NCBI GenBank assembly: GCA_910579645.1
Contig: CAJTVK010000004.1
Location: forward strand, 1-64,000
Direction of reading: 5' to 3'
DNA: 64,000 nt
Source of the DNA: an uncultured Lachnospiraceae bacterium
Lineage (GTDB): Bacteria; Bacillota; Clostridia; Lachnospirales; Lachnospiraceae
Below, piece by piece: positions 61,651-64,000 of this stretch. Position 1 is the stretch's first letter; each line of letters begins with the position of its first letter. Below the pieces are notes generated by a model. The model was not told the origin of the DNA and ran no database searches. It worked only from the letters and a program-made list of their open reading frames with translations. Both the position numbers and the translations under genes were made by a program.

Positions 61651-62004
61651 GGCTGATTAAAAAAGATAAAATGAAATGTGGGAGGGGGGTGAGTATTTCT
61701 AAAACTAATTTCGGTGCCTGATTTTTGCCTCAGGGCAAGGTGGAAGAAGGAAGCAGTGCAGTGGCATCTTTGACTGATGATAACGCAGTACTGATGCAAA
61801 AGGCAGGTGCTGAATTCACTGTTATTTCTGTAGTGTAGTACTAATATGATTCATTTTAAATACCTTTCTGTTTTACTGAAATATTTTTTCGAGAGAACAT
61901 GCGTAAAAACGTATGTGTAGTGGGTTTTTGTACATGTGCTTTCAGTGAAGAAGACCAGTGAAACAAGTATAAAAAGGTAATATATGAGTGGAAAGGATAG
62001 ATTA
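61651..62004. other. Spacer with an orphan toxin-like fragment
   Basis: No whole gene. A short open stretch at 61722-61838 encodes about 38 residues (LPQGKVEEGSSAVASL then QKAGAEFTVISVV) after an in-frame stop and with no start. Its end recalls the closing strands of ADP-ribosyltransferase toxins, so it may be a displaced toxin tip; this is only a guess. The right half is AT-rich and leads to the lipoprotein genes. Confidence 0.35.
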
Positions 62005-62550
62005 ATGAATAAGATAATAAGGATAACATTAATTTTCGGTATGTTAGCATGTTGTTTGGGATGTGGTGAAAATAGGGAAGAAGAATATAGAAAGGTAGGA
62101 GAATTGACATTAGATATTAATAGAATAAAAGCTAATATAATAATGTCAGAACTATGGGAATATATAGAAAAAAGGGATGCTGCTTCTATCATGGGGATGC
62201 TTTCCGAGAATGCAAAAAAAGAAATGGAGGATTGTGAGGGAAAAGTTATAGAATTCTTAGATGCATTTGAAGACAGTGAAATAGTGGAAATTGACAATGG
62301 TGGTGGTGGAGGTTCGAAACGAAGCAGTGAATATGGAAAAACATCTCGCTATCAGGTATATGGGAGTTATCTTATAAAAACAACGAAAGGAACTTTTAAG
62401 TTTGATTTTAGCTATGTTATTGTCAATAAAACTGAGCCGGAAGAGATAGGATTAGATTGGATGTTTTTGAGGCCAAATGATGGAGGGAAATATAGGGGAG
62501 GAAGCACATATAATATTAGGGTATATCCATTTGAAGAGAGTGAAGGATAG
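62005..62550 (+). CDS. Lipoprotein, tandem paralogue 1 of 4 (DUF5104-like)
   Basis: A 181-residue lipoprotein with lipobox LGC. The outer domain reads KRDAASIMGMLSENAKKEME, then EYGKTSRYQVYGSYLIKTTK, and ends GLDWMFLRPNDG. The pattern looks like the small NTF2-like DUF5104 lipoproteins, though this is a by-eye match. The start at 62005 fits AAAGGA seven bases before; it corresponds to the starts of the other copies. It follows Rhs2, so it may neutralise the tip. Surface location would fit a toxin acting outside the cytoplasm. Confidence 0.6.
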   Translation: MNKIIRITLIFGMLACCLGCGENREEEYRKVGELTLDINRIKANIIMSELWEYIEKRDAASIMGMLSENAKKEMEDCEGKVIEFLDAFEDSEIVEIDNGGGGGSKRSSEYGKTSRYQVYGSYLIKTTKGTFKFDFSYVIVNKTEPEEIGLDWMFLRPNDGGKYRGGSTYNIRVYPFEESEG

Positions 62551-62554
62551 GCTA

Positions 62555-63091
62555 ATGAAAAAGATAATAATGGCAGCAATAATTTTGTGCATGTTATGTT
62601 GTTTAGGGTGTGGTGAAAGCAGAAAGGAAGAAGGAAAGAGAAAGGTAGGGGAATTCACTTTAGACATTAACAAAATAAAAGCAAATAAAGTAATGGCGGA
62701 ATTGTGGAATTACATAGAAAGAAGGGATGTTGCTTCTATAATGGGGATGATCTCAGAGAAAACGAAACAGGAAATGGAGGACTGTGAGGGGAAAGTTATA
62801 GAATTATTAGATGCATTTGAAGATGGTGAAATAATTGAAGTAGTCAATGGGGATGGGGGAGGTGCGTTAAGAAGTAGTGAGTATGGAAAAACAACTCGTT
62901 ATCGAGTACTTGGAAGTTATCGCATAAAAACAAAGAAGGGAGTTTATAAATTAAACTTTGGTTATGTTATTACTAATAAAACTAATCCGGAAGAGGTAGG
63001 ATTAGACCGGATATTTTTGAGGCCGGATGATAAGGGAGATTATGATGGGTGTGGCAGATATGACATTTGCGTATATCCGTTCGAAGAATAG
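62555..63091 (+). CDS. Lipoprotein, tandem paralogue 2 of 4 (DUF5104-like)
   Basis: A 178-residue paralogue of the previous gene, with lipobox CLGC and the same RRDVASIMGMISEKTKQEME segment. It starts four bases after the previous stop. A GAAGGAT site sits at that stop. Differences cluster in the middle glycine-rich loop and near the end. Confidence 0.6.
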   Translation: MKKIIMAAIILCMLCCLGCGESRKEEGKRKVGEFTLDINKIKANKVMAELWNYIERRDVASIMGMISEKTKQEMEDCEGKVIELLDAFEDGEIIEVVNGDGGGALRSSEYGKTTRYRVLGSYRIKTKKGVYKLNFGYVITNKTNPEEVGLDRIFLRPDDKGDYDGCGRYDICVYPFEE

Positions 63092-63098
63092 GAAGAAG

Positions 63099-63120
63099 GC
63101 CGGCATAGTTTTATGCCGGC
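63099..63120 (+). terminator. Hairpin after lipoprotein 2
   Basis: GCCGGCATA (63099-63107) pairs with TATGCCGGC (63112-63120). The same hairpin recurs after lipoprotein 3, so it is part of the duplicated unit. No T-run follows, so it may stabilise RNA and not end transcription. Confidence 0.5.
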
Positions 63121-63182
63121 AAATAGGATTTTTCATTACCGAAATAGGTAATAGACAATATGTGAGTGAGAAAGATAGGATA

Positions 63183-63722
63183 ATGAAAAAGATAATAATG
63201 ATAACATTAACTTCTTGTATATTGGTATTCTGTTTAGGATGTGGTGTGGGCAGGAGAGAGGAAGAACATAGGAAGGTGGGAGAATTCACTTTAGACATTG
63301 CCAGAATAAAAGCAAATAAGATAATGGAAATACTGTGGGACTTCATAGAAAAGGGAGATGTTGCTTCCATAATGGGAATGCTTTCTGAAAATGCAAAAAA
63401 GGAGATTATAGATTGTGAGGGGAAAGTTATGGAATTTTTGGAGGCGTTTGAAGGCAGTGAAATAATTGAAGTAGTCTATGGCGGCGGTGGCGGTTCGTCA
63501 GGAAGCAGTGAACATGGAAAAACAACCCGTTATCGAGTAAATGGAAACTATTACATAAAAACAACAAAAGGGACATATGAATTAGATTTTGGATATGTTG
63601 TTGCTAATAAAATGGAACCAGAAGAAGTAGGATTAGATTGGATATTTCTGAAACCGGATGATGAAAGAGAATATTACGGGGGCGGTAAGTATAGTATTTT
63701 CGTATATCCATTTGAAGAATAG
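63183..63722 (+). CDS. Lipoprotein, tandem paralogue 3 of 4 (DUF5104-like)
   Basis: A 179-residue paralogue with lipobox LGC. The repeat segment is KGDVASIMGMLSENAKKEII, and the glycine loop is longer (YGGGGGSSGSSEHG). Start 63183 matches the family and fits AAAGATAGGATA upstream; the longer in-frame version from 63027 would cross the end of copy 2. Confidence 0.6.
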   Translation: MKKIIMITLTSCILVFCLGCGVGRREEEHRKVGEFTLDIARIKANKIMEILWDFIEKGDVASIMGMLSENAKKEIIDCEGKVMEFLEAFEGSEIIEVVYGGGGGSSGSSEHGKTTRYRVNGNYYIKTTKGTYELDFGYVVANKMEPEEVGLDWIFLKPDDEREYYGGGKYSIFVYPFEE

Positions 63723-63729
63723 GAAGAAT

Positions 63730-63751
63730 GCCGGCATAGTTTTATGTCGGC
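63730..63751 (+). terminator. Hairpin after lipoprotein 3
   Basis: GCCGGCATA (63730-63738) pairs with TATGTCGGC (63743-63751), one wobble. It is a copy of the hairpin at 63099-63120. Confidence 0.5.
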
Positions 63752-63813
63752 AAATAAGGCTTATTCATTGCTGAAACAAATAAAAGACAAATGTGAGTAG
63801 GAGGGATAGGCTA

Positions 63814-64000
63814 ATGGGAAGGACAATAATGATGGCTTTAATTTTCTGCATGATGGTATGCTGTTTAGGGTGTGGTGAAGATAGGGAAGAAAAATATAGA
63901 AAGGTAGGAGAATTGACATTAGATATTGATGGAATAAAAGCTAATATAATAATGTCAGAACTATGGGAATATATAGAAAAAAGGGATGCTGCTTCTATCA
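63814..64000 (+). CDS. Lipoprotein, tandem paralogue 4 of 4, cut by window end
   Basis: The first 62 residues of another copy, with lipobox LGC and the KRDAASI segment, very close to copy 1. AGGAGGGATA precedes the ATG. The gene runs off the right edge, so the array may continue. Confidence 0.6.
   Translation, partial: MGRTIMMALIFCMMVCCLGCGEDREEKYRKVGELTLDIDGIKANIIMSELWEYIEKRDAASI

Noticed and set aside
1..64000. tRNA, rRNA, integrase, transposase or phage structural genes
   Set aside because: None was recognised by eye in either strand; absence is not proof for small RNAs.

Overview
The window looks like a chromosomal segment of an anaerobic gut clostridium, most likely a Lachnospiraceae member. 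The evidence is strong AGGAGG-type ribosome binding sites, YesM/YesN-type two-component regulators, a lipoprotein-binding ABC sugar importer, the [FeFe]-hydrogenase maturases HydE/HydG/HydF, an anaerobic (radical SAM) sulfatase-maturating enzyme and Gram-positive lipoproteins. This is inference from gene content; no rRNA or tRNA was seen.

Region 1 (1-12.3 kb) is a glycan-use locus. It holds a membrane-anchored PrsA/SurA-like foldase and an anaerobic sulfatase-maturating enzyme. Next come a convergent response regulator/sensor kinase pair, a divergent binding-protein-dependent sugar importer (one lipoprotein, two permeases), a GH88 unsaturated glucuronyl hydrolase and a Cys-type sulfatase. Together they suggest uptake and trimming of sulfated, uronic-acid-containing oligosaccharides; the maturase would activate the sulfatase.

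Region 2 (12.3-29 kb) is mixed. It holds a MutS2-like ATPase without an Smr domain, an AAA-like/PD-(D/E)XK protein, a coiled-coil protein of unknown role, the minus-strand hydE-hydG-hydF run, a GH2 enzyme with a divergent AraC regulator, a Uma2-family protein, and a double-length Rgg-like HTH/TPR regulator. Behind the regulator lies an unlisted 40-residue exported-peptide gene (29345-29467, minus), which together look like a peptide-signalling pair.

Region 3 (30.0-64.0 kb, all plus strand) is the striking part. It is a long array of a truncated vWA protein, a tube (Hcp-like) protein, a J-domain protein, two FHA proteins, an active-looking PP2C phosphatase, a pseudophosphatase-TPR protein, two giant Rhs proteins with PAAR-like (DUF4280-type) N-termini, three related 'TFGAKIAPYGF' proteins (one ending in a VgrG-like spike beta-helix), several uncharacterised proteins that may be baseplate-like, and a large Hsp70/actin-like ATPase. 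It also holds two tandem families of exported or lipoprotein paralogues that may be immunity proteins. The parts resemble the control and delivery parts of type VI/contractile injection systems, yet this appears to be a Gram-positive genome and no sheath or membrane complex lies in the window. I propose a Gram-positive, phospho-signal-controlled Rhs toxin delivery locus with amplified cargo and immunity genes. One gene carries a frameshift at a poly-G tract, one gene is truncated, and the last gene runs off the window end.

Several short intergenic repeats recur across the window (GGCTGAACTGTTA four times; a longer GCAATGAGCC...CTGCCGCGAGGGT element twice, with a partial third copy).
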